Origin: Salegentibacter_A chungangensis
Lineage (GTDB): Bacteria > Bacteroidota > Bacteroidia > Flavobacteriales > Flavobacteriaceae
Length of the DNA stretch: 64,000 nucleotides
Assembly: GCF_042678405.1 (NCBI RefSeq)
Contig: NZ_JBHTLI010000001.1
Span: 1,426,001 to 1,490,000, forward strand
Direction: 5' to 3'
Shown here: positions 1 through 9,004 of the stretch, one piece after another
Layout: every line of letters starts with the position of its first letter
How positions within the stretch are numbered: the stretch's first letter is position 1
Made by a program: the position numbers and the translations under genes
The notes under the pieces: model-generated
What the model was told of the DNA's origin: nothing
What the model saw: only the letters and a program-made list of their open reading frames with translations
Database searches by the model: none

Positions 1-614
1 CTTGTGGGAAATAGTTTAGGCTTGGGCCCGTCTTTTTCAAGCGGAAGTTCCGCAGCGACCCAAATTCCTGTATGGTCTGAAGATCTGCTAAGGCCTTCAA
101 AGACTCCATTGTTCCTTGGTTTTTGATCACCTTTAGCTGTAAAATAATTCGGAATTTCATAACTGGATCTGAATTCTGCATTTTCCGAAATTCTGAACAC
201 AGAAGGGTCTTTCCCATCCTGAATGGCACCTTCACTGGAGAGGATCAATTCATCTTTTGAAGAATCGAACCTTACAGACTCAAGGTCCAGGGTGGCATTC
301 TTTAAAAAACCTGAGCTTCGGTCAATTTCTATAAGGTCTTCAATAATTACGGTATCTATGGATCGGTTTACGAGTTTGATTTTTGCCTTGTAGAGTCTTG
401 GGTTAGAAGCCTGGTCGCTGACCATAAAGTAGTTTCCGTTACTATAGTCGATTCCCGAAAGCCCGCCTACAGGGGTACCTTCAAATTCCATATGGGCATC
501 AATTACATATTCATCCAGGAAATGTAATTCAATATTCTTTGTATCCAGGTTTCGGGTAGTGGCGCAGCTTAATACTATTGAAAACAAGGGGAGTAGGTAG
601 TATATTCTTTTCAT
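1..614 (-). CDS. Lipoprotein of the esterase-like-phytase family (C-terminal part outside window)
   Basis: The reading frame opens with ATG at 614-612 and stays open to the window edge, so only about 204 N-terminal residues are present. The start MKRIYYLL followed by VLSC (Cys17) is a lipoprotein signal peptide. GGLSGIDY at residues 50-57, a strand pattern VSDQASNPRLY, and a later EGLSRS resemble the beta-propeller family Pfam calls esterase-like activity of phytase; these are usually secreted or lipid-anchored phosphoesterase-like proteins of unproven substrate. Family assignment rests on recognised motifs, not a search. It diverges from csbD across about 120 bases. Confidence 0.7.
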   Translation of the reverse strand, partial: MKRIYYLLPLFSIVLSCATTRNLDTKNIELHFLDEYVIDAHMEFEGTPVGGLSGIDYSNGNYFMVSDQASNPRLYKAKIKLVNRSIDTVIIEDLIEIDRSSGFLKNATLDLESVRFDSSKDELILSSEGAIQDGKDPSVFRISENAEFRSSYEIPNYFTAKGDQKPRNNGVFEGLSRSSDHTGIWVAAELPLEKDGPKPKLFPT

Positions 615-734
615 AGAGGAATTTTCCGAGGTAAAAATAACAAATACTTAAGATAATTATGGGAAACTTTTGAGAGTCTGGGCTGTTTTGATTGGCTAAT
701 TTTACTTCACAATTAACACCTAAACCAATATATT

Positions 735-920
735 ATGAATGAAGATCAGTTAGAAGGTAAGTGGAAACAGATGAGAGGTGACTTTAAGCAGAAATACGGT
801 GAAGTTACCGACGATGATACCACTTATACTGAAGGAAAGTTCGAAGAAATGTTAGGAAGGTTACAGGAAAAGACCGGAAAAACAAAAGAAGAACTCAAGC
901 GTGAGATTGATAATTGGTAA
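735..920 (+). CDS. CsbD family stress protein
   Basis: This 61-residue, highly charged protein starts with the family hallmark MNEDQLEGKWKQMRG and has the second helix pattern EGKFEEMLGRLQEKTGK, so it is a full-length CsbD-like protein. Members are small cytoplasmic proteins induced by general stress in many bacteria; their molecular activity is not known. The gene stands alone, ends in a strong hairpin terminator shared with clpB, and lies next to that chaperone gene, which fits a stress role by context only. Confidence 0.9.
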   Translation: MNEDQLEGKWKQMRGDFKQKYGEVTDDDTTYTEGKFEEMLGRLQEKTGKTKEELKREIDNW

Positions 921-942
921 TTTGCTGAATTTTTAGCAAGAA

Positions 943-972
943 AAAAGGGCTGTTTTCACAGCCCTTTTTTTT
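943..972. terminator. Bidirectional terminator between csbD and clpB
   Basis: AAGGGCTG and CAGCCCTT form an 8-bp stem around a short loop, with an A run before and a T run after it, so it can stop transcription from both convergent genes. Confidence 0.85.
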
Positions 973-988
973 GATCTTATTTTAAAGA

Positions 989-3595
989 TTACTCGTTCTC
1001 AGCCAGTTCTTCCTGGTTTCTGAATACAAGAGTATCATCAAATTCATCTAAAAGAATAATACTTTCTGTATGTATCCTTCCTGAAAGGATCTCTTTAGAT
1101 AATTTATTGAGTACTTCCCGTTGTACCACCCGTTTCACCGGACGTGCACCAAACTGAGGATCGAATCCTCTGCCTGCAAGATAGGTAACGGCTTCGTCTG
1201 TGGCATCCAGCACGATATTCTGTTTTGCCAGCATCTTCTTCACACCTTTTAGTTGAAGTTCGACGATCTGACGAATATCCTTCTGTGTTAACGGACTGAA
1301 CATCACAATGTCGTCTATCCTGTTGATGAATTCAGGTCTTACATTCTTTTTAAGCAATCCCAGGACTTCGGTCTTGGCTTCCTCCATCGCGCTGTCCAGG
1401 TCGGTGTAATTATCGAATTTTTCCTGGATAATATGGCTACCCATATTAGAGGTCATAATAATTATGGTATTCTTAAAGTCGGCCAGTCTTCCTTTGTTAT
1501 CGGTAAGCCTACCTTCATCAAGAACCTGCAACAGGATGTTGAAAGTATCGGGGTGAGCTTTCTCGATCTCGTCGAGCAGGACCACAGAGTAAGGTTTTCT
1601 CCTAACCGCTTCGGTAAGTTGTCCTCCTTCGTCATAACCCACATACCCCGGAGGCGCACCAACAAGCCTGCTTACAGCGTGCCTTTCCTGGTATTCGCTC
1701 ATATCTATCCTGGTCATCGCCGATTCATCATCAAACAGATATTCTGCGAGGGCCTTGGCAAGCTCCGTTTTACCTACCCCGGTTGTTCCCAGGAATAAGA
1801 AAGAACCAATCGGCCTTTTCTGGTCCTGAAGGCCGGCGCGGCTTCTCCTTACGGCATCGCTAACCGCAATAATAGCTTCGTCCTGGCCAACCACTCTCTT
1901 ATGAAGCTGCTCTTCAAGCTTAAGCAGTTTCTCGCGGTCGCTCTGCAGCATTTTGGTAACAGGTATTCCGGTCCATTTGGCCACAACCTCGGCAATATCC
2001 TCATTTGTGACCTCTTCCTGGATCAGGGATTTTCCTTCCTGTTTCTTAGCGACTTCAGCCTGAAGCTTTTCTAGCCTTTCCTGTGCCTCTTTCACTTTAC
2101 CATAGCGGATCTCGGCTACCTTACCGTAATCTCCTTCCCGCTCGGCACGTTCGGCTTCAAGTTTATAATTTTCAATTTCAGATTTAGTATTCTGGATATT
2201 GTCTACTACCTCTTTCTCATTCTTCCAGCGTGCATTCAGCTCATTGCGTTCTTCTTTTAAATTGGCAAGATCTGCGCGCAGGGCTTTGAGCTTATTCTCG
2301 TCTTTTTCCCTTTTTATAGCCTCGATTTCGATCTCCAGCTGCATAATCTTTCTGTCCAGCACATCCAGCTCTTCAGGCTTGGAATTGATCTCCATCCTCA
2401 ATTTTGAAGCGGCCTCGTCCATAAGGTCAATAGCCTTATCGGGAAGGAACCGGTTGGTAATATAGCGCTGAGACAGTTCTACAGCAGCAATTATCGCTTC
2501 ATCTTTGATCCTTACCTTATGGTGGGTTTCGTATTTTTCCTTGATCCCACGCAGGATGGAAATGGCACTTTCGGTGTCAGGCTCATCCACGGTAACTTTC
2601 TGGAACCGGCGTTCCAGGGCTTTGTCTTTCTCAAAATATTTCTGGTATTCGTCCAGGGTGGTAGCCCCAATGGCTCTAAGCTCACCTCTGGCAAGGGCTG
2701 GTTTCAGGATGTTAGCTGCATCCATAGCTCCCTGACCTCCACCGGCCCCTACAAGAGTATGGATCTCATCGATGAACATAACGATATTCCCGTCACTGGA
2801 AGTCACTTCCTTGATCACCGCTTTTAATCGCTCTTCAAATTCACCTTTGTATTTAGCTCCTGCAATAAGCGCTCCCATATCCAGGGAAAAGATCTGTTTG
2901 TCCTGAAGGTTTTCAGGGATATCTCCGTCCACGATCCTGTGGGCAAGCCCTTCGGCAATGGCTGTTTTTCCGGTACCCGGTTCCCCAACCAACATAGGGT
3001 TGTTCTTGGTTCTTCGGGACAGGATCTGCAGGATCCTTCGTATTTCTTCATCACGGCCAATCACAGGGTCCAGCTTTCCGTCTTTGGCCAGCTGGTTGAG
3101 GTTCCTGGCGTATTTATTCAATGCATTATAGGTTTCTTCAGCACTCTGAGAAGTCACGCGGTCTCCTTTCCTTAGTTCTTCTATGGCTGCTTTCAGGCCT
3201 TTTTCGGTCGCTCCCTGGTCTTTCAGGATCTGAGCAACCTTACTTGAGGATTTAAAAATGGCCAGGGTAAGATGCTCTACCGATACATATTCGTCATTCA
3301 TCTTCTTGGCAATGGTAGAAGCTTCATTTACGGTTTTACCGGCTTCTCTGGAAAGCATAATTTCACCACCGCTTACTTTTGGAAAACTCTGAAGCGTGTT
3401 CTCCAGGATGTCATTAAAAAGTTTAACGTTGATGTTCAGCTTCTTCAGAAGAAAAGGGGTCACATTTTCGTCGACCATCGTAATGGCTTTAAAGATGTGC
3501 TCATTTTCAATCTGCTGGTGGCCTAATTCCTGGGCTAGCTGCTGCGCCTGCTGAATGGCCTCCTGGGATTTTATAGTAAAGTTGTTGAAATTCAT
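989..3595 (-). CDS. clpB: ATP-dependent disaggregase ClpB
   Basis: The 868-residue product has the full ClpB plan: N-terminal Clp repeats (about 1-145), AAA+ domain 1 with Walker A GEPGTGKTA at 204-212, the coiled-coil middle domain (about 410-525) that separates ClpB from ClpA/ClpC, and AAA+ domain 2 with GTTGVGKTE near 605. It is a cytoplasmic hexameric ATPase that works with DnaK to rescue aggregated proteins. Length matches the family. The start ATG follows an A-rich stretch with no Shine-Dalgarno, normal for Bacteroidota. It is transcribed alone; I could not identify a clear heat-shock promoter in the 182 bases upstream. Confidence 0.97.
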   Translation of the reverse strand: MNFNNFTIKSQEAIQQAQQLAQELGHQQIENEHIFKAITMVDENVTPFLLKKLNINVKLFNDILENTLQSFPKVSGGEIMLSREAGKTVNEASTIAKKMNDEYVSVEHLTLAIFKSSSKVAQILKDQGATEKGLKAAIEELRKGDRVTSQSAEETYNALNKYARNLNQLAKDGKLDPVIGRDEEIRRILQILSRRTKNNPMLVGEPGTGKTAIAEGLAHRIVDGDIPENLQDKQIFSLDMGALIAGAKYKGEFEERLKAVIKEVTSSDGNIVMFIDEIHTLVGAGGGQGAMDAANILKPALARGELRAIGATTLDEYQKYFEKDKALERRFQKVTVDEPDTESAISILRGIKEKYETHHKVRIKDEAIIAAVELSQRYITNRFLPDKAIDLMDEAASKLRMEINSKPEELDVLDRKIMQLEIEIEAIKREKDENKLKALRADLANLKEERNELNARWKNEKEVVDNIQNTKSEIENYKLEAERAEREGDYGKVAEIRYGKVKEAQERLEKLQAEVAKKQEGKSLIQEEVTNEDIAEVVAKWTGIPVTKMLQSDREKLLKLEEQLHKRVVGQDEAIIAVSDAVRRSRAGLQDQKRPIGSFLFLGTTGVGKTELAKALAEYLFDDESAMTRIDMSEYQERHAVSRLVGAPPGYVGYDEGGQLTEAVRRKPYSVVLLDEIEKAHPDTFNILLQVLDEGRLTDNKGRLADFKNTIIIMTSNMGSHIIQEKFDNYTDLDSAMEEAKTEVLGLLKKNVRPEFINRIDDIVMFSPLTQKDIRQIVELQLKGVKKMLAKQNIVLDATDEAVTYLAGRGFDPQFGARPVKRVVQREVLNKLSKEILSGRIHTESIILLDEFDDTLVFRNQEELAENE

Positions 3596-3777
3596 AGTCT
3601 GTTTTCTTTTTGTTTTGAGTATAGCAATTCATATACCGATTAAGAATCGAGACATTATGGCGGTTAATCCTGGGAAATAACCGACAATTCGTCATTTTAG
3701 TTAAGTATTTGTAAAAAAGATCGACTATAAGGCTAATTAAATTTAAAGAATTAATTTTACACCAAAGAAAAACTTCT

Positions 3778-4179
3778 ATGGGAATACTCGATAAATTGTT
3801 TAAAAGTGAAAGTGATAATACTAATGAAAAAAAGTCGCAGGTGCCGTGGAATGACCTGAATTCTACAGCGCAGCTTGAGGAATTGAAAGCCGAATCCAAA
3901 GACAAGCCTGTTGCTATTTTGAAGCATTCTACAAGGTGTGGGATCAGCAAAATGGTGTTGAGGCAGTTTGAAAATTCTTACGACCTGAGTGAAGATGCCG
4001 ATATTAAGCTGTATTTCCTTGACCTTTTAAGTTATCGGGAGGTATCTAATGAGATCGCCGAACGTTTTTCCGTAAGACACGAGAGTCCACAGCTTATAGT
4101 TCTTAAAGATGAGAATGTGGTTCACCATTCTTCACACCAGGGAATCGATGCCGATAAACTGAAGGAATTTTTAAATTAG
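3778..4179 (+). CDS. ytxJ: YtxJ-like bacillithiol-linked redox protein
   Basis: A 133-residue thioredoxin-fold protein with a single cysteine in the TRCGIS motif (Cys54), preceded by PVAILKHST and followed by the ESPQLIVLKDENVV strand, which is the YtxJ (DUF2847) pattern. The family is proposed to act as a monothiol bacilliredoxin that removes bacillithiol from proteins. No signal peptide, so cytoplasmic. The presence of bshC at 39368 in the same window supports bacillithiol use by this organism. A possible -7 box TAATTTTA lies 25-30 bases before the start. Confidence 0.85.
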   Translation: MGILDKLFKSESDNTNEKKSQVPWNDLNSTAQLEELKAESKDKPVAILKHSTRCGISKMVLRQFENSYDLSEDADIKLYFLDLLSYREVSNEIAERFSVRHESPQLIVLKDENVVHHSSHQGIDADKLKEFLN

Positions 4180-4277
4180 AAAATACTTTTAAAATTTCGG
4201 TTTTGGGCGTTAAAGCTTATTAAGAGCCTTGGAGGTGTTTTTCCTGATTCGTAATTTGAAGATAAAATTAACGAATT

Positions 4278-4490
4278 ATGAACAAGAAGGAGCCGAATAT
4301 AGAGGAACTCGAAAAGAATCAGAAGCTTATTAAAGAGCGAGCTTCCGAAACTAAGGACAAAGAGTTTGAAGATCTTAATCAGCAGGAGGGAAGCGGTAAG
4401 TCTTCTTCAGAAGAAAAGTCGGAGAACAACGAAACTTCCAAAAGAGAGCAGAAAGAGTTCAGGGATCAAAAACAACAAAAAGAGAAATAA
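4278..4490 (+). CDS. Small highly charged hypothetical protein
   Basis: Seventy residues, very rich in Glu, Lys, Gln and Ser with almost no hydrophobic residues, so probably disordered or a lone helix and cytoplasmic. I do not recognise a family. An A-rich leader and a strong terminator directly after the stop support it as a real gene. It could belong to the small stress-related hydrophilic proteins common in Flavobacteriaceae, but that is inference from composition. Confidence 0.6.
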   Translation: MNKKEPNIEELEKNQKLIKERASETKDKEFEDLNQQEGSGKSSSEEKSENNETSKREQKEFRDQKQQKEK

Positions 4491-4518
4491 AAAAGCCGGC
4501 TACTTGAGCCGGCTTTTT
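4489..4518. terminator. Bidirectional terminator
   Basis: AAAGCCGGC and GCCGGCTTT pair around the loop TACTTGA, flanked by A and T runs. It serves the small charged gene on the plus strand and the fumarylacetoacetase gene on the minus strand. Confidence 0.85.
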
Positions 4519-4544
4519 AGTTTAAAACCTTTATTAAGGTCTTT

Positions 4545-5834
4545 TTATTTTTTCTTTGGCTGATATACGGGAAGCAATTTAGACTTTACTTCACCAAAAC
4601 CAATTCTTCTGTCTGAAGTCTCGCAATATCCGCGCATAATCACGGTATCGTTGTCTTCAATGAACTTGCGCTCATTTCCGTCTTTCAGTTTAACAGGTTT
4701 TTTACCACTCCAGGAAAGCTCCAGCATAGAACCATAAGAGTCAGGGGTTGGCCCTGAAATTGTTCCGGAAGCCATCATATCTCCTGAATTCACCGGGCAG
4801 CCGTTCACCGTATGGTGGGCCAGCTGTTGGCTCATATTCCAGTAAAGGTACTTGAAATTAGACTTCGCGATCTTGTTTTCTTCCCCGCCTTCAGGCTGCA
4901 GGAATACTTCAAGGTTAATGTCGAAACTTTTCTTCCCTTCATATTGAAGGTAAGGTAAAAGCTTTTTTTCCGGTTTCGGGCTTTCTGTTCTGAAAGGTTC
5001 CAGAGCATCAAGGGTCACGATCCACGGTGAAATGGAAGAAGCGAAGTTCTTCGCAAGGAATGGCCCCAGCGGCACATATTCCCATTTCTGAATATCTCTT
5101 GCGCTCCAGTCGTTAAAGATCACCATCCCGAAGATGTAGTCTTCAGCTTCATTCACGGGAATCGGTTCTCCCAACGGATTCGCATCGGTGGTGATGAATG
5201 CCATCTCAAGTTCGAAATCCACCCTTTTTGAAGGACCAAAAACAGGAGTTTCTGAATCCGGAGGAAGGGTTTGTCCCTGGGGTCTGTGTACCGGGATTCC
5301 GCTTGGAATTATGGAAGAACTTCTTCCGTGGTACCCAACAGGAATGTGAAGCCAGTTAGGCAAAAGTGCATTATCGGGATCACGGAACATTGTTCCGATA
5401 TTGGTTGCGTGTTCTTTACTTGAATAGAAATCGGTATAGTCTCCTACCTGAACAGGCATTTGCATCTCGATCTCATCTAAGGTGAACAGCACGGTATTTC
5501 TATGGTCCTGGTTATCCTTAAGTTTAGGATTTTCAGCATCAAAAATTTCTGCAATGCGGTTTCTGACTAATCTCCAGGTCTTTTTCCCGTCAGAGATAAA
5601 GTCGTTAAGCGTGTCCTGCAAAAAGATATCGTCGGTAAGCGGAATACCTTCAAAATACCCCAATTGGTGCAGGGCTCCCAGATCTATCGCGTAATCCCCG
5701 ATCCTGGTCCCTATAGTGATAACATCGTCTCTTGTGAGGAATACTCCAAAAGGAATGTTTTGAATAGGGAAATCAGTCTTTTCGGGTATATCGAGCCAGG
5801 TTTTTCTATTAGGATCGTTCGCGGTTATAGACAT
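4545..5834 (-). CDS. fahA: Fumarylacetoacetase
   Basis: The last step of tyrosine degradation: hydrolysis of fumarylacetoacetate to fumarate and acetoacetate. The 429-residue protein has the long N-terminal SH3-like domain of the eukaryote-type enzyme, then the VGYHGR segment holding the catalytic histidine, the metal-binding DFELEMAF strand, and DWSARDIQ. I place the start at the internal MSITANDP, because family members begin there and it follows an A-rich run; the frame is open upstream to 5873, adding 13 residues that include no family sequence. Single gene, convergent with the small charged gene. Confidence 0.93.
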   Translation of the reverse strand: MSITANDPNRKTWLDIPEKTDFPIQNIPFGVFLTRDDVITIGTRIGDYAIDLGALHQLGYFEGIPLTDDIFLQDTLNDFISDGKKTWRLVRNRIAEIFDAENPKLKDNQDHRNTVLFTLDEIEMQMPVQVGDYTDFYSSKEHATNIGTMFRDPDNALLPNWLHIPVGYHGRSSSIIPSGIPVHRPQGQTLPPDSETPVFGPSKRVDFELEMAFITTDANPLGEPIPVNEAEDYIFGMVIFNDWSARDIQKWEYVPLGPFLAKNFASSISPWIVTLDALEPFRTESPKPEKKLLPYLQYEGKKSFDINLEVFLQPEGGEENKIAKSNFKYLYWNMSQQLAHHTVNGCPVNSGDMMASGTISGPTPDSYGSMLELSWSGKKPVKLKDGNERKFIEDNDTVIMRGYCETSDRRIGFGEVKSKLLPVYQPKKK

Positions 5835-5910
5835 ATAATTTTTTGGTTTTTTGTTAAAATCTAATTGACTCAAATATATTATTTTCCTGTAATTAACCGA
5901 ATGTATTTAT

Positions 5911-5918
5911 TACTTTTG
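5911..5918 (+). promoter_or_regulatory. Candidate glyA -7 box
   Basis: TACTTTTG fits the Bacteroidota -7 consensus TAnnTTTG exactly and lies 26 bases before the glyA ATG. No good -33 TTG is seen at the usual distance. Confidence 0.55.
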
Positions 5919-5944
5919 AGGAATATTTAACGTAAACAATTGAA

Positions 5945-7216
5945 ATGCAACGAGACACAGAACTTTTCGATTTAATAGCAGAAGAAAAAGAGCGTCAATT
6001 AAATGGTTTAGAGCTGATTGCCAGTGAAAATTTTGTAAGCGAACAGGTGCTGGAAGCAGCCGGTTCGGTTTTGACTAATAAATATGCCGAAGGTTACCCG
6101 GGAAAAAGGTATTACGGCGGTTGTGAAGTAGTAGATAAAGTAGAGCAACTTGCCATAGACAGGGTAAAGGAACTTTTTGGAGCTGAGTATGCCAACGTGC
6201 AGCCACACTCCGGATCCCAGGCTAATACAGCCGTATACCACGCCTGTATGAATCCGGGAGATAAATTCCTTGGATTTGATCTTTCTCACGGTGGGCACCT
6301 TACCCACGGTTCTCCGGTGAACTTTTCAGGGAAATTGTTCCAGCCTTTATTTTACGGGGTAGACAAGGAAACCGGGCTTATAGATTACGACCAGGTGGAA
6401 GAGATCGCAAAGAAGGAAAAACCTAAGATGATCATCGCCGGAGCTTCGGCTTACTCAAGAGAGATCGATTATAAGAGATTTCGTGAGATCGCCGATAGTG
6501 TAGGGGCTATCCTGTTTGCAGATATCGCTCACCCTGCAGGTCTTATTGCCAAAGGTTTGCTAAGTGATCCGTTGCCACATTGCCATATAGTTACTTCTAC
6601 CACGCATAAGACTCTTCGCGGGCCTCGTGGAGGAATTATCCTTATGGGTAAAGATTTTGAAAACCCATTCGGACAAAAGCTGAAGAATGGAAATCTGAAA
6701 AAGATGTCCACTATACTTAACAGTGCTATCTTCCCCGGAAACCAGGGAGGTCCGTTAGAGCATATTATCGCTGCTAAAGCCGTTGCTTTTGGAGAAGCAC
6801 TGACCGATGAGTTCCTTCATTATATGGTACAGGTGAAGAAGAACGCCGCAAAACTTGCAGAGGCTTTTGTTGAAAAAGGCTACCAGGTGATCTCCGGCGG
6901 AACCGATAACCATATGATGCTTATCGACCTTCGGAATAAGGGAGTAAGTGGAAAACAGGCTGAAGAAGCTCTTGGAGAAGCTGAAATTACCGTGAACAAG
7001 AATATGGTGCCATTCGATGATAAGTCTCCGTTCGTGACTTCAGGAGTCCGTATAGGAACAGCTGCGGTAACCACCCGAGGGCTTAAGGAAGATGATATGC
7101 CTAAGATCGTGGACCTTATGGACCGTGTGATCACAGATATTGAAAATAAGGAGGAGCTTGCCGCGGTAAAAGAAGAGGTGTTTGCAATGATGCAAAAACG
7201 ACCGCTTTTCGCATAA
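5945..7216 (+). CDS. glyA: Serine hydroxymethyltransferase
   Basis: Interconverts serine and glycine with tetrahydrofolate, the main source of one-carbon units; PLP-dependent and cytoplasmic. The 423-residue length is normal. Visible motifs are the N-terminal LELIASENFVS, GYPGKRYYGG, and the PLP-lysine segment STTHKTLRGPRGG. The start is ATG after an A-rich leader, 26 bases past a -7 box. It is monocistronic and ends in a near-perfect palindromic terminator. Confidence 0.97.
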   Translation: MQRDTELFDLIAEEKERQLNGLELIASENFVSEQVLEAAGSVLTNKYAEGYPGKRYYGGCEVVDKVEQLAIDRVKELFGAEYANVQPHSGSQANTAVYHACMNPGDKFLGFDLSHGGHLTHGSPVNFSGKLFQPLFYGVDKETGLIDYDQVEEIAKKEKPKMIIAGASAYSREIDYKRFREIADSVGAILFADIAHPAGLIAKGLLSDPLPHCHIVTSTTHKTLRGPRGGIILMGKDFENPFGQKLKNGNLKKMSTILNSAIFPGNQGGPLEHIIAAKAVAFGEALTDEFLHYMVQVKKNAAKLAEAFVEKGYQVISGGTDNHMMLIDLRNKGVSGKQAEEALGEAEITVNKNMVPFDDKSPFVTSGVRIGTAAVTTRGLKEDDMPKIVDLMDRVITDIENKEELAAVKEEVFAMMQKRPLFA

Positions 7217-7240
7217 GTTCAAAAGCACAGAAATATAAAA

Positions 7241-7268
7241 AAGCTGCCTGATCAGGCAGCTTTTTTTG
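7241..7268. terminator. Bidirectional terminator after glyA
   Basis: GCTGCCTGATCAGGCAGC at 7243-7260 is a perfect 18-base palindrome with A runs before and T runs after. It serves glyA and the convergent thioesterase gene. Confidence 0.9.
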
Positions 7269-7321
7269 TTTTATAAACTCCGGTTTTTGGGACCAGATAA
7301 ATCTGTCCCTTCCGGTAAATC

Positions 7322-7726
7322 TTACTGCTTAAAAACTTTCTTAAGTTTCTCGCTGATCTTGGCGGGCCTTTTCGACTCGCTGTCCATAAGGCACCAGGTG
7401 GTCTTAGCCTCAACCAGTACTTTCTTGGTTTCGGCATTTTTGATGATTACGTGCCGCTCAGACTTTACGTGGCTGGTTTCTCCCACATAGGTTTGAAGCA
7501 ATAGTTCATCATCAAGGAAGGCTTGTTGTTTATAGCTGATCTCGTGTTTAACGACCATCCAGAAATATTTTTCCTTTTGTTCCTTATTTGCCCTGGCTTC
7601 CCAGTGGGCTTTAGCAACGTCCTGAACCCATTGCACATATTGTACATTGTTCACGTGCTCTTGTTCATCAAGATGTTCTTTCTTGACCTTTAAGTGTTGT
7701 TCGAATATTTCGGGATTAACAGCCAT
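7322..7726 (-). CDS. Acyl-CoA thioesterase, hotdog fold (4HBT)
   Basis: The 134-residue protein has the single-hotdog layout of YbgC/FadM-type thioesterases: the DEQEHVNNVQYVQW segment contains the usual catalytic-region asparagine and tyrosine, followed by beta strands ending LVEAKTTWCLMD. It should hydrolyse acyl-CoA thioesters in the cytoplasm; the chain length cannot be read from sequence. Its ATG overlaps the upstream stop as TAATG, so it is translationally coupled to the cyclotransferase gene, an association with no obvious metabolic logic. Confidence 0.85.
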   Translation of the reverse strand: MAVNPEIFEQHLKVKKEHLDEQEHVNNVQYVQWVQDVAKAHWEARANKEQKEKYFWMVVKHEISYKQQAFLDDELLLQTYVGETSHVKSERHVIIKNAETKKVLVEAKTTWCLMDSESKRPAKISEKLKKVFKQ

Positions 7727-8778
7727 TATTTTTCTACGATTTCAACCTCAAAGATCTTGTCCCAGTTCTTACCGGTTACATAAAGCCTTTTAGTGTTTGG
7801 GTTATATGCGATCCCGTTCAGCACATCAAGCTTGTCGTGCTGGGTGACTTTTTCACGTAAGCCCCTGAAATCGATAAGACCTTCTATGGCCCCGTTTTCA
7901 GGATTGATGATTGCCACCCCGTCTTTTTGATAGGTGTTGGCATATATTTTCCCGTCTACCCATTCCAGTTCATTCAGCCGGGTGGAAATGGTGCGATTGG
8001 TCACGGTTTGAATGAAGTCCTTTTCGGCTAAAGTTTCCGGATCGAGGATCCATATCTTTTCAGTTCCGTCGCTTTTGTAAAGTTTTTCCCCATCGTGGGT
8101 AAGCCCCCAGCCTTCCTTGCTGTTGTTATAGCTGAAGGTCCCTGTCTTCTTCAGGGTTTTTCGGTTGTAAATAAAACCTTCACCCTGGCGCCAGCTTAGC
8201 TGATAAATCTTGTCTTTCCAGATGGTAAGGCCTTCCCCGAAATAATTATCGGGCAGTTTGGTTTCCTGAAGGACTTCACCGCTTTCAAGATCCACCATTC
8301 TTAGGGTGCTGCTCCCGTATTGCCCCGTGCTTTCATAAAGGCTGTCGTTATAGAATTCCAGCCCCTGGGTATAGGCATTCATATCGTGAGGGTAAGTGTT
8401 TACAATATTATAGGTATAAGTGACCGGAGCGGAATCATTGTAAATTTTAAGGTTCTGTGAAACAGTATCGGTTTCACCTTCGTAAAAAACCACTGCTTTT
8501 AATTGCTGATTCCCGAGTTTATGTTCCTTAAGTTTTATAGCAACCGAATTCCTGGCGGAACTTATCCTTTTATTCTCAAAATAGAACTGTACCGAATCAA
8601 TTTCACGTTCTTTTTTGTTCTCTAAGGAAGCCCTGACGCTTTCCCCGAGCTGAAATTCGGTTTTACCGGATGCTGTTTTAAGGGAAAAATCGGAAGTTTT
8701 TTTACCGGAGTTGCTTCCGCAGGAAAAAAACAAAAAAGTTAAGCTAAAGAGTAACAGGAAGTTAAATTTATTCATCAT
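7726..8778 (-). CDS. Glutaminyl-peptide cyclotransferase lipoprotein
   Basis: Converts N-terminal glutamine of exported peptides to pyroglutamate. A signal peptide ending FFSCGSN makes it a lipoprotein of the periplasmic face or cell surface. After an Ig-like N-terminal part (about 25-115), the C-terminal 230 residues form the five-bladed propeller of the Glu_cyclase_2 family: NTYPHDMNAYTQGLEF, ESTGQYGSSTLRMVDLESG and LNELEWVDGKIYAN are recognisable. The 350 residues are longer than the bare enzyme because of the Ig-like part. First gene of a two-gene operon. Confidence 0.88.
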   Translation of the reverse strand: MMNKFNFLLLFSLTFLFFSCGSNSGKKTSDFSLKTASGKTEFQLGESVRASLENKKEREIDSVQFYFENKRISSARNSVAIKLKEHKLGNQQLKAVVFYEGETDTVSQNLKIYNDSAPVTYTYNIVNTYPHDMNAYTQGLEFYNDSLYESTGQYGSSTLRMVDLESGEVLQETKLPDNYFGEGLTIWKDKIYQLSWRQGEGFIYNRKTLKKTGTFSYNNSKEGWGLTHDGEKLYKSDGTEKIWILDPETLAEKDFIQTVTNRTISTRLNELEWVDGKIYANTYQKDGVAIINPENGAIEGLIDFRGLREKVTQHDKLDVLNGIAYNPNTKRLYVTGKNWDKIFEVEIVEK

Positions 8779-8829
8779 TTTAAGCGCTAAATTCTTTGGC
8801 TAAATTAACCAATTCAGATTAAAAAATGC

Positions 8830-8859
8830 TTGCAGGAAGTACTAAAGGTTGTATATTTG
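8830..8859 (+). promoter_or_regulatory. ffs promoter
   Basis: TTG at 8830-8832 and TATATTTG at 8852-8859, separated by 19 bases, match the Bacteroidota -33/-7 promoter closely. The RNA 5' end expected a few bases later coincides with the start of the terminal SRP RNA stem. Confidence 0.85.
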
Positions 8860-8863
8860 CACC

Positions 8864-8957
8864 GGCAAGTCCCACACAACCAGCTCCTGCTGAATCCCCC
8901 AGGGCGGGAACGCAGCAAGGGTAGGCGGTCGTAGCGGTGTGATGTGGGTCGCTTGCC
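8864..8957 (+). ncRNA. ffs: Signal recognition particle RNA (small bacterial type)
   Basis: Contains the strongly conserved apical SRP sequence: CAGCTCCTGCTGAATCCCCC, then GGGCGGGAACGCAGCAAGGG with the GGAA tetraloop and the asymmetric bulge bound by Ffh, then TAGGCGGTCGTAGCGGTGTG. The ends GGCAAG (8864-8869) and CTTGCC (8952-8957) pair to close the terminal stem, and a T run follows at 8959-8964 as terminator. It forms the SRP with Ffh and works with FtsY, encoded at 24968. Exact 5' and 3' ends are within a few bases. Confidence 0.93.
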
Positions 8958-9004
8958 ATTTTTTGTATCTGAATGTTTCCAAAATTTGTGCATCTTTGTG
9001 CTCT

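Noticed and set aside
3507..3950. Minus-strand open frame of 147 codons spanning the clpB upstream region and the YtxJ-like gene
   Set aside because: It overlaps two real genes in the wrong phase and has no protein-like pattern or start context.
8939..9004. Upstream extension of the SDR reading frame beginning in the SRP RNA
   Set aside because: It would overlap a confidently identified ncRNA and adds residues unlike any SDR; ATG 9005 gives the normal family start.
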